Below are positions 24,462-34,187 of a stretch of DNA of 64,000 nt, piece by piece. Both the position numbers and the translations under genes were made by a program. The stretch spans positions 29,808,351-29,872,350 of the forward strand of contig NC_077230.1 in assembly GCF_027887165.1 (NCBI RefSeq), given 5' to 3'. The stretch is from Monodelphis domestica (taxonomy: Eukaryota; Chordata; Mammalia; Didelphimorphia; Didelphidae). Below the pieces are notes generated by a model that ran no database searches, had not been told where the DNA came from, and saw nothing but the letters and a program-made list of their open reading frames with translations. Position 1 is the first letter of the stretch. Each line of letters begins with the position of its first letter.

Positions 24462-24690
24462 TCTTTCACATGGGGCATATCAACTCCTTACTTCCCAATG
24501 GAATTGACTCTCTCATTCCAACCTGCTTTCCTACTATCAAGTCTAAGTTTCCAAAGATAAAATACTATTATTGGATTACCTTATCTGATATCTAAGGATA
24601 ATTCCATTGAAAAGGAAATTCACTTCCTTTACTCATCACTGTAGTTCTTGAACCTTAGTCCAAAGTGTTTTTAGCCATTCTTCTATAATC
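24462..24690 (+). repeat. Unnamed direct repeat, copy 2
   Basis: The partner of 23205-23465, about 1.26 kb downstream. In one frame both copies read ...LSFQR followed by a stop at the same place, which reflects common descent and not necessarily coding. The homology fades upstream of 24462 and downstream of 24690. Confidence 0.65.
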
Positions 24691-25974
24691 TGTTTGCCTA
24701 TCTTTTCCATGGCTTCAATGATAATCACCTTATTCTCAGTTATTCATCTTTCAAATACAAATCAAAACTTCACAAATTTCCCTTCTCAAATAAATAATTT
24801 TATGTGTGTATTTTTCCTAATTATATTTTAATTTTTAAATTGTTATATGGTCTTTTTTGATTTTGACCTCTTTAGTAAAAAAAAAACCTGTATATACAAA
24901 GTATCTGAAGTACTCATCATGTTGTGCAGTTCTGAAGTTTTTGAGTCTTTCATCTCTTTAATGCCACTGAAATTCTTTATGCTCAAATTTCTCTTCTTAA
25001 TAAGTAAAAGACCTTTCTTTACTTTTTTCATGACATATAACTTCCTAAAAAAGTAAAATATCATTTTATATAATTCATGAAGATATTTGAAGTACTATGT
25101 TTTATAACATAAGATCTTTTTTTCTTTCATCTAAAGCTATAAATCCTGTCTGAATTCTGTTTTTCTTCATACACATGTATTAGCAGTTTATATAAAGTCA
25201 AGGATTTTTTTCTAATCCCCTTAGATGTCAAAGTGCTCATTTATACCATCATCAATATCCCTTTAAATATTTAAAGGACAGCATACCTTAAACTGGAATA
25301 GTGAAGAGACAAAAAGGGAAATAGTATGCTGGCCTAGGTTAAGGCAAAATAAGGGAAAAAGCTTAACTAATATAGCTTGAGACCTAGGGATGAAATCCAA
25401 GTTTCTAGTTAGAGGGAAAGGAGGATGAGTCTAGAATGCTGTTCTCTAGATCAATAAGAAATATACATTTTTTATATTAAAGATAGATCTTGCATTTCAA
25501 AATCTTAAATCAAAGGATATTCTCTTAATTCGGTTCATTTTCCTAACTTCAGTTCACTAAAAAAAAAAAAAGCTTATCTGTGAGACTAAACCATTTTCAT
25601 TTGATAATGGACTACACTGATTTTCATTTGCTTTACTTATTTAATATTTTTTTTTTGTTTTAGACTCCTACATCGCAGGTATGTATTATGTCTATTTTAT
25701 AATATTCAGTTTATAATGTGATATACTTGCCAACATGTTTTCAGTAATCAATTCTTTTTTTTTTCCTATGCTGAATTATAGATCAGATATTCCTTGAGTT
25801 TGGTGATAGGGTTCTGTTGTTGTTGTTGTTGTTGCTATATTTGTTTTTTAGACTCTACCTACTGTCATGGAATCAGTATTATCCCTCTATAAACATGAAA
25901 TGTAGTAAAGGTTGCAAATAAATTCTGAGTAACTTTTTTGGGCTATGAACTGAACTAGGTTTTGTAGAGTATTC
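24691..25974. other. Unassigned AT-rich sequence, no gene seen
   Basis: Only short homopolymers and a (GTT)n run at about 25812-25833. Confidence 0.5.
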
Positions 25975-26079
25975 ATTCATATAGTAATTCATTCAGCAAG
26001 CATTTATTCTACTCTGCAACTGAACCCCAAGTATCATGGGATCTATCCATCTGACTGGAAGCTGGGATAATCCATATAG

Positions 26080-26215
26080 GTTGTCTCCCCTATTTGAATG
26101 TGAGCCCCTTGAAAGGAAGGTCTGTCTTGCTTTCCTATTTGCAACTCCAATACTTAGCACAATATTTTGTACATAATAGATTCTGAATAAATATTTATTC
26201 ATGTATTCATTATTA
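26080..26215 (+). repeat. L2 3' end fragment
   Basis: TTGAATGTGAGCCCCTTGAA and AGGAAGGTCTGTCTTGC, then ACTTAGCACAATATTTTG and GAATAAATATTTATTCATG, are in L2 tail order. Confidence 0.65.
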
Positions 26216-26867
26216 CACACTTGAATTAAGGTGTTCCCTGTGAGGCTCTAGCATACAGCACTTGGGTGGAGGATGTTTAAGGTGAAATGAAGCCCACAGT
26301 CCTGCTTAGTGTGAGAGGAGGAGGGAGGGGAGGACTAAAGCCTGCCAACTAAAGCCTGCCAACTAAAGCTTGTCAACACTATGAGTGTAGATATATTAAA
26401 TAATTTACAAGTTATAAGCAGGATCACTGGAAACCAGGGACAGGATTAGACATGGACTGAATACCATTTCCACAATTAAAGGCAAAAGTTTTCATAAAAT
26501 TTCAGAACTCTCATTAATTTAATAACATGCCACAGTTCCAGAACACTGATGATGAATCATATTTCCTGCTTCTTGAATATGATAGAAAGGTGAAGGAATA
26601 TGTGTGTATGTATATGTGTATTTTTGTATCTCTATTCTATTACTTTTGTATTATATTTAAGAAGTAGGAAATACTAATATAAGTGTACATATAACACTAT
26701 GAATATATGTATTAAGAGTATTATCTTTGTTTTCCTTGGCTATGGCTATTTTCTTTTATTAAAGAAAAGTTTTTATTTATTTTTGGTAGGGTGGAGGGAG
26801 AATTAGAGGGAAATATACAAGTTATAAGCAAGATCCTGATAGAATAATTTTGTCCATGTATATCTCA
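26216..26867. other. Unassigned sequence, no gene seen
   Basis: Contains a small tandem repeat of the ~13 bp unit TAAAGCCTGCCAAC, about three copies at 26336-26376. Otherwise not recognised. Confidence 0.45.
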
Positions 26868-26945
26868 ATATCCTCATCTATAAAATAAGAAAGTAGGTGT
26901 AGATGTCTCCTACTATTCTTCTAGCTCTAAATCTATTAAATCCCT
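26868..26945 (+). repeat. MIR fragment
   Basis: AATATCCTCATCTATAAAAT followed by TTCTAGCTCTAAATCTATT is the MIR 3' half in order. It directly precedes an L2 relic. Confidence 0.5.
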
Positions 26946-26954
26946 CAAATTATA

Positions 26955-27388
26955 CTCTTTTTTAAAAGCCTTTCTTCAGCCTTTTCTTATAGATCTACTG
27001 GATATTATTTCCCATCTTCAACTCTGTGATCCAGACAAATTAAATTTCTCTATTCTTTTTCCACACAGCACTAATTATATGTCTAGAATATACTTCTTCC
27101 TCACCTCTGCCTCAGAATTCCTCCCTATGACATACCTTAAATTCCATCTTCTACAGGAGTCTTTCCTGATTTTCCTAAATGCTATTGACCTCTCTCCCAA
27201 AGGTAGTTTAACATAGTTAAATTTGTATTAATTTTATCTTTATTCTATTTCTTCCCATTAGGATATAAGCTCACATTAAGTATATATTGTTTCATTCATT
27301 GTGTTTGTATGTTTGTATCTCTGCTTTTGTTCAGAATGCCTGGTCATAAAAAGGGCTTAATAATACTTATGGGTTCATTTATTGATTA
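26955..27388 (+). repeat. L2 3' region
   Basis: TTAAATTCCATCTTCTACAG, GAGTCTTTCCTGATTTTCC, TTAGGATATAAGCTCACAT, AGAATGCCTGGTCATAAAAA and GGCTTAATAATACTTATGGG appear in L2 order. The copy is old. Confidence 0.7.
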
Positions 27389-27648
27389 GACAGGGGAGTG
27401 GCAAAGATTATAATGAGATATTTGGAAAATTTCAGAACCCAAAAGCAGCAAAAACGTAATGCTACAAAGGACTAGGATTTAAGTAAAAGTAAATTCCAGT
27501 TCTGTTCTTCACCACTTTTTATCTTTGGCAGGTGATCTTACCTGGGAATTCAGTTTCAACATCTTCAAGGGGAAAGGATAGAGGATTAAATGGCTTGTAG
27601 AAACCTTTCTATTCCTATTTTGTCTAATGATAGTTGGACATTATATAT

Positions 27649-28112
27649 CAGTGATAGCGAATCTTTTAGAAATTGTGTGCCATGCCCTGCTTCCAACTGA
27701 GTGCTGGGCATGCTCTGCCCCCTCACCCACCCCATAGAGGGTATGGAGAAAGCACTCTCATTGGGCTCCTAGGTGAAGGGGCAGTGAAGTGAGGAATGTC
27801 CTCAGAGAATATAGAGAGGGGGAGGGCAGTAGCCTGAGTACTCTGCTCCCCTCCAGCTCTGTCATCTGTGAGCCATTCCACCTTGCCCTCCATGTGTTCC
27901 CATTGGACTGCTAGGGAGAGGGGCAGGTGATGTTAAAGACTGTCCTCAGGCAAGATGGAGAGGGGGAACGGTGCATCTTCACCTGAGTCCCTCTACCTTT
28001 GTAGCAACAAACTCTTGGGATGGGGGTGGGAGAGGGGAGGGTGGTGAACATGTCTCCAGAGAGTGCTCTGTGTGTCATATTTGGCACCCATGTCATAGGT
28101 TTCCCATCATTG
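27649..28112 (+). mobile_element. Non-autonomous hAT-type DNA transposon, both ends present
   Basis: The 464 bp element starts CAGTGATAGCGAATCTTT and ends with the reverse complement of CAATGATGGGAAACCTAT, giving imperfect terminal inverted repeats of about 18-22 bp. The 8 bp flanks are TTATATAT (27641-27648) and TCATATAT (28113-28120), a 7 of 8 match. An 8 bp target duplication is the hAT signature. The GC-richer interior holds no transposase, so this is a MITE-like derivative that once relied on a partner's transposase. Strand is arbitrary. Confidence 0.82.
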
Positions 28113-28389
28113 TCATATATCATCGTATCCAACCTCTTCACATAGAGGAAAAACAATAGAACATAAGTTCCTTGAAAACATGGATTCTTTTTTTTTTTGT
28201 CATTCTAGCAAGGTGCATTGGGATAAAGCCTGGGTCTGTGAAATCCTAGGAGAAAACTGCCTCTTCTATTGTTGGTTGGTACTTTATCAACAACCAATGG
28301 TCTTTGAAATTTGCATAAAGCTTTGAGAAGCTAAATCACTTCCTAAGGTCATATAAGCATTACGTGTCTGTAGATATTTCATAAGTACC
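28113..28389. other. Unassigned sequence, no gene seen
   Basis: Nothing recognisable apart from a T run at about 28188-28198. Confidence 0.45.
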
Positions 28390-28520
28390 TATTTAATTCA
28401 AATGAAGAACTGATTCCCAAAGAGGTAAAGTGGTCATCGCCACACAATGAGTAGGTGACAGTACCCAAAGCTCCAAACCAAGTCTTCAGATTCTTAGTCT
28501 GAAACTCTTTTCAGTATAGA
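28390..28520 (-). repeat. MIR-type SINE fragment, antisense
   Basis: CCAAAGAGGTAAAGTGGTC, CACACAATGAGTAGGTGACA and CAAGTCTTCAGATTC follow the order of a reversed MIR core. Confidence 0.5.
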
Positions 28521-28590
28521 ATAGAATGTTTCCTCCTTGGATTGAGAGCCATTCCTACATGTACTATATAACTTAGGTCAAACAAGACCC

Positions 28591-28710
28591 AAGAGACTTC
28601 TTAGCTATGTGACCCTGGACAAGGCCCTTGCCCACCATTGCCTAGCCCTTTACTACTCTTCTGCCTTGGAACCAATACACAATATTGATTCTAAGACAGA
28701 TGGTAAGTAT
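28591..28710 (+). repeat. tRNA-derived marsupial SINE, 3' half
   Basis: AGCTATGTGACCCTGGACAA is followed by ACTCTTCTGCCTTGGAACC and AATATTGATTCTAAGACAG, then GGTAAGTA. This is a marsupial SINE variant with a different tail from the copies at 2.2 and 23.6 kb. The 5' head is missing. Confidence 0.65.
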
Positions 28711-28837
28711 TTGTTTTGTTTTGTTGAATTTTGTTTTTTAAAAGAATGCTTCCTCCTTCATGTAGGAGGGTGCAATAGGGCAAGTTTATTTGTATGTTTT
28801 ATTTTGATGGCAGGAATTTTTAAAAATTAATTAATTT

Positions 28838-29533
28838 AGACTTCTGGTTAAGATGGCAGCTTAGAGAAAGCTAAAGTTCAGATCTCCGGAAAACCCTTCC
28901 CGACCGATCTCAAACTATAAGCTCCTAAGGCGCCGAAATTCAAAACGATCAACAGCACAGACCCTGGGAACCCTCCTCCTGGACCTGGACCCGGTTCAAA
29001 AGGTACGGCTCCCCTCAAAAGCCAGAACCCGAGATCACTCGGACCTCAGGGGTAGGAGCACAGAGTCCAAGGCTCCCGGAAGCCGCAGCCCGGCCAGGCT
29101 CAGAGAGCAGGGTCCTCGGAACAACAACCCCCAGGGCCTTCTACCTGAGTCCCGGTGAAAGTTACTGCCTGGGGCTTCCGCTGCAGAGAGCTGGTCGAAA
29201 CAACAGCAACCCTCAGGGCGGGCAAGACAGCCTCACGGGCTGGATCCTGCTATCCAAGTCTCAGTGAAAGTCCTTGCCCTCGGAGCTTGGGGAAGCTGCA
29301 GCCCATCCCCCCGCAGACTGACGAAACAACCTCACGGCCAGCGATTCTGAAGGCAACTTCCGGAAAGCGAGCCGGGGGGAGAGTGTGGCCTCGTGGTCCG
29401 ACCCTTCCATTCCAGTTCCAGTGAGGCATATTCAGTTTAACCAAGGGAAAGCTCATAGAACCAACATCTGCCCAGGACTAAAGCCTCTGAACACCAGACA
29501 GAGATAAGAAAAGCTAATCCTCCACATTCAGAG
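28838..29533 (+). promoter_or_regulatory. L1-B 5' UTR, CpG-rich internal promoter region
   Basis: This is the only strongly CpG-rich stretch in the window, especially 28880-29420, with dense CCGG and CGG-type sites. L1 5' UTRs carry an internal RNA polymerase II promoter and are normally silenced by CpG methylation (family knowledge). Retention of so many CpGs suggests a recent insertion. Degenerate repeated motifs of about 100 bp are visible (GGTGAAAGTTACTGCC at 29154, AGTGAAAGTCCTTGCC at 29263). Confidence 0.7.
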
Positions 29534-30457
29534 ATGGCAAACTCCACAGAAGCACAGAAGCCCCAAAATACCAAGAAAAATAAGAAGAAAGGGGCGACTT
29601 TGGACACATTCTATGGAGCCAAAATACAAAATACAGAGCAGATAGAAGAAGATATACAAGAAAATTCTCCAAAATCTTCCAAAGGAAATAGAAACTCTCC
29701 ACAAACCCATGAAGAATTTGAATCAGAAATGACCAAAAAGATGGACGCCCTCTGGGAGGAAAAGTGGGAAATAATGCAAAAGAAATTCACGCATCTACAA
29801 AACCAGTTTGACCAAACTGTAAAAGAAAACCAGGCTTTAAAGCAAGAACTAATAAAGCAAAGCCAAAACACCAAGAAATTAGAAGAGAACATAAAATATC
29901 TCACCGACAAGGTGATAGATCTGGAAAATAGAGGGAGAAAAGAAAATTTAAGAATAATTGGACTCCCAGAAAAGCCAGAAATAAACACCAAACTGGACAT
30001 GGTGATACAAGATATAATCAAAGAAAATTGCCCAGAGATTCTAGAACAAGGGGGCAACACAGCCACTGACAGAGCTCACAGAACACCTTCTACACTAAGC
30101 CCCCAAAAGACAACTCCCAGGAATGTAATTGCCAAATTCCAAAGCTATCAAACAAAAGAAAAAATCCTACAGGAAGCCAGAAAAAGACAATTTAGATATA
30201 AAGGAATGCCAATCAGGGTCACACAAGACCTTGCAAGTTCTACTCTGAATGATCGTAAGGCATGGAACATGATCTTCAGAAAGGCAAGAGAGCTGGGGCT
30301 CCAACCAAGAATCAGCTACCCAGCAAAACTGACTATATACTTCCAAGGGAAAGTATGGGCATTCAACAAAATAGAAGACTTCCAACTTTTTGCAAAGAAA
30401 AGACCAGAGCTCTGTGGAAAGTTTGATACCGAAAATCAAAGAGCAAGGAATACCTGA
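29534..30457 (+). CDS. L1-B ORF1 protein, intact (307 aa)
   Basis: The L1 RNA-binding and nucleic-acid chaperone protein, which forms trimers and packages L1 RNA in cytoplasmic particles (family knowledge). The frame is open from the ATG at 29534 to the TGA at 30455-30457. Residues 1-65 are basic and polar. Residues about 65-135 form a K/E/Q-rich coiled coil ending in LTDKVIDLENRGRKENLRI. The RRM-like domain begins near residue 135 (NLRIIGLPEKPE, then IIKENCPEILEQ). A C-terminal domain follows, with RNVIAKFQSYQTKEKILQ, RKRQFRYKGMPIRVTQDLA and YPAKLTIYFQGKVWAFN. Human ORF1p is 338 aa, so the length is in range. Nothing in it looks broken; whether it is expressed is unknown. Confidence 0.95.
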   Translation: MANSTEAQKPQNTKKNKKKGATLDTFYGAKIQNTEQIEEDIQENSPKSSKGNRNSPQTHEEFESEMTKKMDALWEEKWEIMQKKFTHLQNQFDQTVKENQALKQELIKQSQNTKKLEENIKYLTDKVIDLENRGRKENLRIIGLPEKPEINTKLDMVIQDIIKENCPEILEQGGNTATDRAHRTPSTLSPQKTTPRNVIAKFQSYQTKEKILQEARKRQFRYKGMPIRVTQDLASSTLNDRKAWNMIFRKARELGLQPRISYPAKLTIYFQGKVWAFNKIEDFQLFAKKRPELCGKFDTENQRARNT

Positions 30458-30988
30458 AAAGGTAAATATTAAGGAAAGGGGAAAAATGTTATCTTCTTCT
30501 TTTACTCAAACTCTCTTCTATAAGGACTACATTTATATCAATCTATGTATACTAACATGTGGGGAAAATGTAATGTATAAATAAGGGGTAAAGAAAGACC
30601 AAATAGAATAATCGTTCTCACACAAAGATTCACATGGGAAGAGGAGGGGAAGAAAACTCCTATAAGAAGGAGAGGAAGGGGGGGGGGGGTTACTTAAACC
30701 TCAATCTCAGGGAAATCAACTCTGAGAGGGAAAAACATCCAGATCCATTGGGATCTTGAATTCTATCTTACCCAACAAGGGTAAGGAGAAGGGAAAACCA
30801 AGGGGGGGAGGGGGAGAGGGAGAACAAAAAGGGAGGGAAAGAGAGGGGGGAGGGGGAGGGAACAAAAAGGGAGGGACTAAAAAGGGAAACATCAAGGGAG
30901 GGGACAAGGGGGACTGATTCAAAGTAAATCACTGGACTAAAAGGTAGAGCCAAAGAAGAAAAGGTTAGAATTAGGGAAGGCAATCAAA
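30458..30988 (+). other. L1-B inter-ORF spacer with polypurine tract
   Basis: A 531 bp non-coding spacer between ORF1 and ORF2; the human L1 spacer is about 63 bp. From 30672 to about 30912 it is almost pure purine on the plus strand, with G runs of up to 12 and repeated GGGAGGGAAAGAGAGG-like units. The L1-C spacer has the same kind of tract. A role in ORF2 translation or in pausing is only speculation. Confidence 0.8.
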
Positions 30989-33427
30989 ATGCCAGGGAGT
31001 CCACAAATGACAATCATAACTTTCAACGTGAATGGGATGAACTCACCCATAAAACGTAGACGAATAGCAGAATGGATTAGAATCCAAAACCCTACCATAT
31101 GTTGTCTTCAAGAAACACACATGAAGCGGGTTGACACCCACAAGGTCAGAATTAAAGGATGGAGTAAGACCTTCTGGGCCTCAACTGATAGAAAAAAGGC
31201 AGGAGTGGTAATCATGATATCTGATAAAGCCAATGCAAAAATAGACCTGATCAAAAGGGATAGGGAAGGTAATTATATTTTGTTAAAAGGGACTCTAGAC
31301 AACTAGGAAATATCATTAATCAACATGTATGCACCAAATAACATAGCACCCAAATTTCTAATGGAGAAACTAGGAGAATTGAAGGAAGAAATAGACAATA
31401 AAAGCATACTAGTGGGAGACTTAAACCAACCATTATCAAATTTAGATAAATCGAATCAAAAAATAAATAAGAAAGAGGTAAAAGAAGTGAATGAAATCTT
31501 AGAAAAATTAGAATTAATAGACATATGGAGAAAAATAAATAGGGATAAAAAGGAATACACCTTCTTCTCAGCACCACATGGCACATTCACAAAAATTGAC
31601 CATACATTAGGTCACATAGCACACAAATGCAAAAAAGCAGAAATAATGAATGCAGCCTTCTCAGATCACAAGGCAATAAAAATAATGATTAGTAATGGTA
31701 CATGGAAAGCCAAATCTAAAACCAATTGGAAATTAAACAATATGATACTCCAAAACCGTTTAGTTAAAGAAGAAATCATAGAAACAATTAATAATTTCAT
31801 CAAGGAAAATGACAATGGCGAAACATCCTTTCAAACCTTTTGGGATGCAGCCAAAGCGGTAATCAGAGGCAAATTCATATCCCTGAAAGCTTATATTAAC
31901 AAACAAGGGAGAGCAGAGATCAATCAATTGGAAATGCAATTGAAAAAACTCGAAAGCGATCAAATTAAAAACCCCCAGCAGAAAACCAAATTAGAAATCC
32001 TAAAAATTAAGGGAGAAATTAATAAAATCGAAAGTGATAGAACTATTGATTTAATAAATAAGACAAGAAGCTGGTACTTTGAAAAAACAAACAAAATAGA
32101 CAAAGTACTGGTCAATCTAATTAAAAAAAGGAAGGAAGAAAAGCAAATTCACAGCATTAAAGATGAAAAGGGGGACAGCACCTCCAATGAGGAGGAATTT
32201 AAGGCAATCATTAGAAATTACTTTGCCCAATTATATGGCAATAAATACACCAATTTAGGAGAAATGGATGAATATATACAAAAATACAAACTGCCTAGAC
32301 TAACAGAAGAGGAAATAGAATTCTTAAATAATCCCATATCAGAAATTGAAATCCATCAAGCCATCAAAGAACTTCCTAAGAAAAAATCCCCAGGGCCTGA
32401 TGGATTCACCTGTGAATTCTATCAAACATTCAGAGAACAGTTAACCCCAATACTATACAAACTATTTGACATAATAAGCAAAGAGGGAGTTCTACCAAAC
32501 TCCTTTTACGACACAAACATGGTACTGATTCCAAAACCAGGCAGGTCAAAAACAGAGAAAGAAAACTATAGGCCAATCTCCCTAATGAATATAGATGCAA
32601 AAATCTTAAATAGGATACTAGCAAAAAGACTCTAGCAAGTGATCAGAAGGATCATTCACCATGATCAAGTAGGATTCATACCAGGGATGCAGGGCTGGTT
32701 CAACATTAGGAAAACCATCCACATAATTGACCACATCAACAAGCAAACTAGCAAGAACCACATGATTATCTCAATAGATGCAGAAAAAGCCTTGGATAAA
32801 ATACAACACCCATTCCTATTAAAAACACTAGAAAGCATAGGAATAGAAGGGTCATTCCTAAAAATAATAAACAGTATATATCTAAAACCAACAGCTAATA
32901 TCATCTGCAATGGGGATAAACTAGATGCATTCCCAATAAGATCAGGAGTGAAACAAGGATGCCCATTATCACCTCTACTATTTGACATTGTACTAGAAAC
33001 ACTAGCAGTAGCAATTAGAGAAGATAAAGGAATTGAAGGCATCAAAATAGGCAAGGAGGAGACCAAGTTATCACTCTTTGCGGATGACATGATGGTCTAC
33101 TTAAAGAATCCTAGAGGTTCAACCAAAAAGCTAATTGAAATAATCAACAACTTTAGCAAAGTTGCAGGATACAAAATAAACCCACATAAATCATCAGCTT
33201 TTCTATATATCTCCAACACAGCTAAGCAGCAAGAACTAGAAAGAGAAATCCCATTCAAAATCACCTTAGACAAAATAAAATACCTAGGAATCTATCTCCC
33301 AAGACAAACACAGGAACTATATGAACACAACTACAAAACACTCGCCACACAACTAAAACTAGACTTGAACAAATGGAAAAACATTAACTGCTCATGGATA
33401 GGACGAGCCAATATAATAAAAGTCAAA
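30989..33427 (+). pseudogene. L1-B ORF2 (endonuclease-reverse transcriptase), two stops, 3' truncated
   Basis: ORF2 nicks target DNA and copies L1 RNA by target-primed reverse transcription. The endonuclease domain shows [43 protein letters not shown] and FSDHKAIK, so the expected catalytic Asn, Glu, Asp and His residues are all visible. The reverse transcriptase has [51 protein letters not shown] and the metal-binding FADD at 33077-33088. One frame runs throughout, broken by TAG at 31304-31306 and TAG at 32633-32635. Homology stops after GRANIIKV at about 33423, so the C terminus and cysteine-rich region are missing. It is not functional. Confidence 0.93.
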
Positions 33428-33629
33428 CAAACAAACGAGTTCCACAGTAGTGCACTGCACGGAAGGTAGGCAAAGTTAGGGCCTTTCCACACTAAAAGGA
33501 GGTGAAATTTCTCCTACCAATGGGCAAGCTCATCACTCCTCTGCCACTTTACCTACCTTGCCAGAATCTGAGTGAGCACAGGACAAACTTCTAAGGTCTA
33601 AGAGGGAGGCTGGCTGAGGTCAACACAGA

Positions 33630-34110
33630 CTTACCCCTTAGAGAAACCTGACTTGGAACACCAGGAGGCTGAGGAAAAATTGAGATAGGCTGTGGAGCTT
33701 GGGGAGAGGGGGCAGCTCACAGCAAAATGCCATGGAGAACCAAAAAAAGCCTTAGGGCAGAAACTTTGACAGCACTTAATAGAGAGACTTGCCCCCATTC
33801 CATACCAAGGCCTCTTCCAGGCGATCTTTAAGTTCTCCAGGGCTGAACCTGCCTTTAAGTACAGTAAGACTAGGGACTCCAGGAGGCTAAGGAAATGTAG
33901 AGATAGGGTGTGGAGAAGTGGCTCAAAACAACACTCCACAGAGACCCAAAAAATAACCTGTGGGTAAAAAGCCTCTCTAGCTCTCAATCCAGAGGCTTGC
34001 CTACACCCCACACCCAGGCCTCTCCAAGGCAGTCTTTAAGTTATTAGGGGCTGGACCTGCCCCTTAGAGCATCTAGATACTGCTGAGGACTGGGAAAAAT
34101 ATCCTCAGCG
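33630..34110 (+). repeat. Tandem ~219 bp monomers in the L1-C 5' UTR
   Basis: About 2.2 diverged units start at about 33632, 33852 and 34070. Shared blocks include GGGACTCCAGGAGGCTAAGG / GGAACACCAGGAGGCTGAGG, GAGATAGGGTGTGGAG / GAGATAGGCTGTGGAG, CCTCTTCCAGGCGATCTTTAAG / CCTCTCCAAGGCAGTCTTTAAG (cores CCAGGCGATCTTTAAG and CAAGGCAGTCTTTAAG) and GGGCTGAACCTGCC / GGGCTGGACCTGCC. Monomeric 5' UTRs act as promoters in mouse L1 (family knowledge); function here is inferred. Confidence 0.8.
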
Positions 34111-34187
34111 CTAAAACCTCTCTGGAGCCCAATGCAAATATCACCCACATTCCTCACTTAGACATCTGGCCAGGAAGGAACAGGGCA

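Larger units (their letters stand above)
28838..33427 (+). mobile_element. L1-B, young LINE-1 with intact ORF1 and 3' truncation
   Basis: A CpG-rich 5' UTR (28838-29533, with GGTTAAGATGGCAGC near its start), ORF1 (29534-30457), a 531 bp spacer and most of ORF2 (30989 onward) are collinear. ORF2 stays in one frame with only two in-frame stops, so the copy is much younger than L1-A or L1-C. L1 homology ends abruptly at about 33427, just after an AATAAA and an AAAC-repeat stretch. The last quarter of ORF2 and the 3' UTR are absent. The target duplication could not be identified with confidence. Confidence 0.95.

Noticed and set aside
26336-26376. Three TAAAGCCTGCCAAC-like units considered as a CRISPR-like or regulatory array
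   Set aside because: A simple short tandem duplication with no spacers, in a vertebrate genome.
29611-30066. 151-codon minus-strand frame opposite L1-B ORF1
   Set aside because: Antisense shadow of a coding ORF1.
30716-30983. Pro/Ser/Leu-rich minus-strand frames
   Set aside because: Translations of the polypurine spacer read on its pyrimidine strand.
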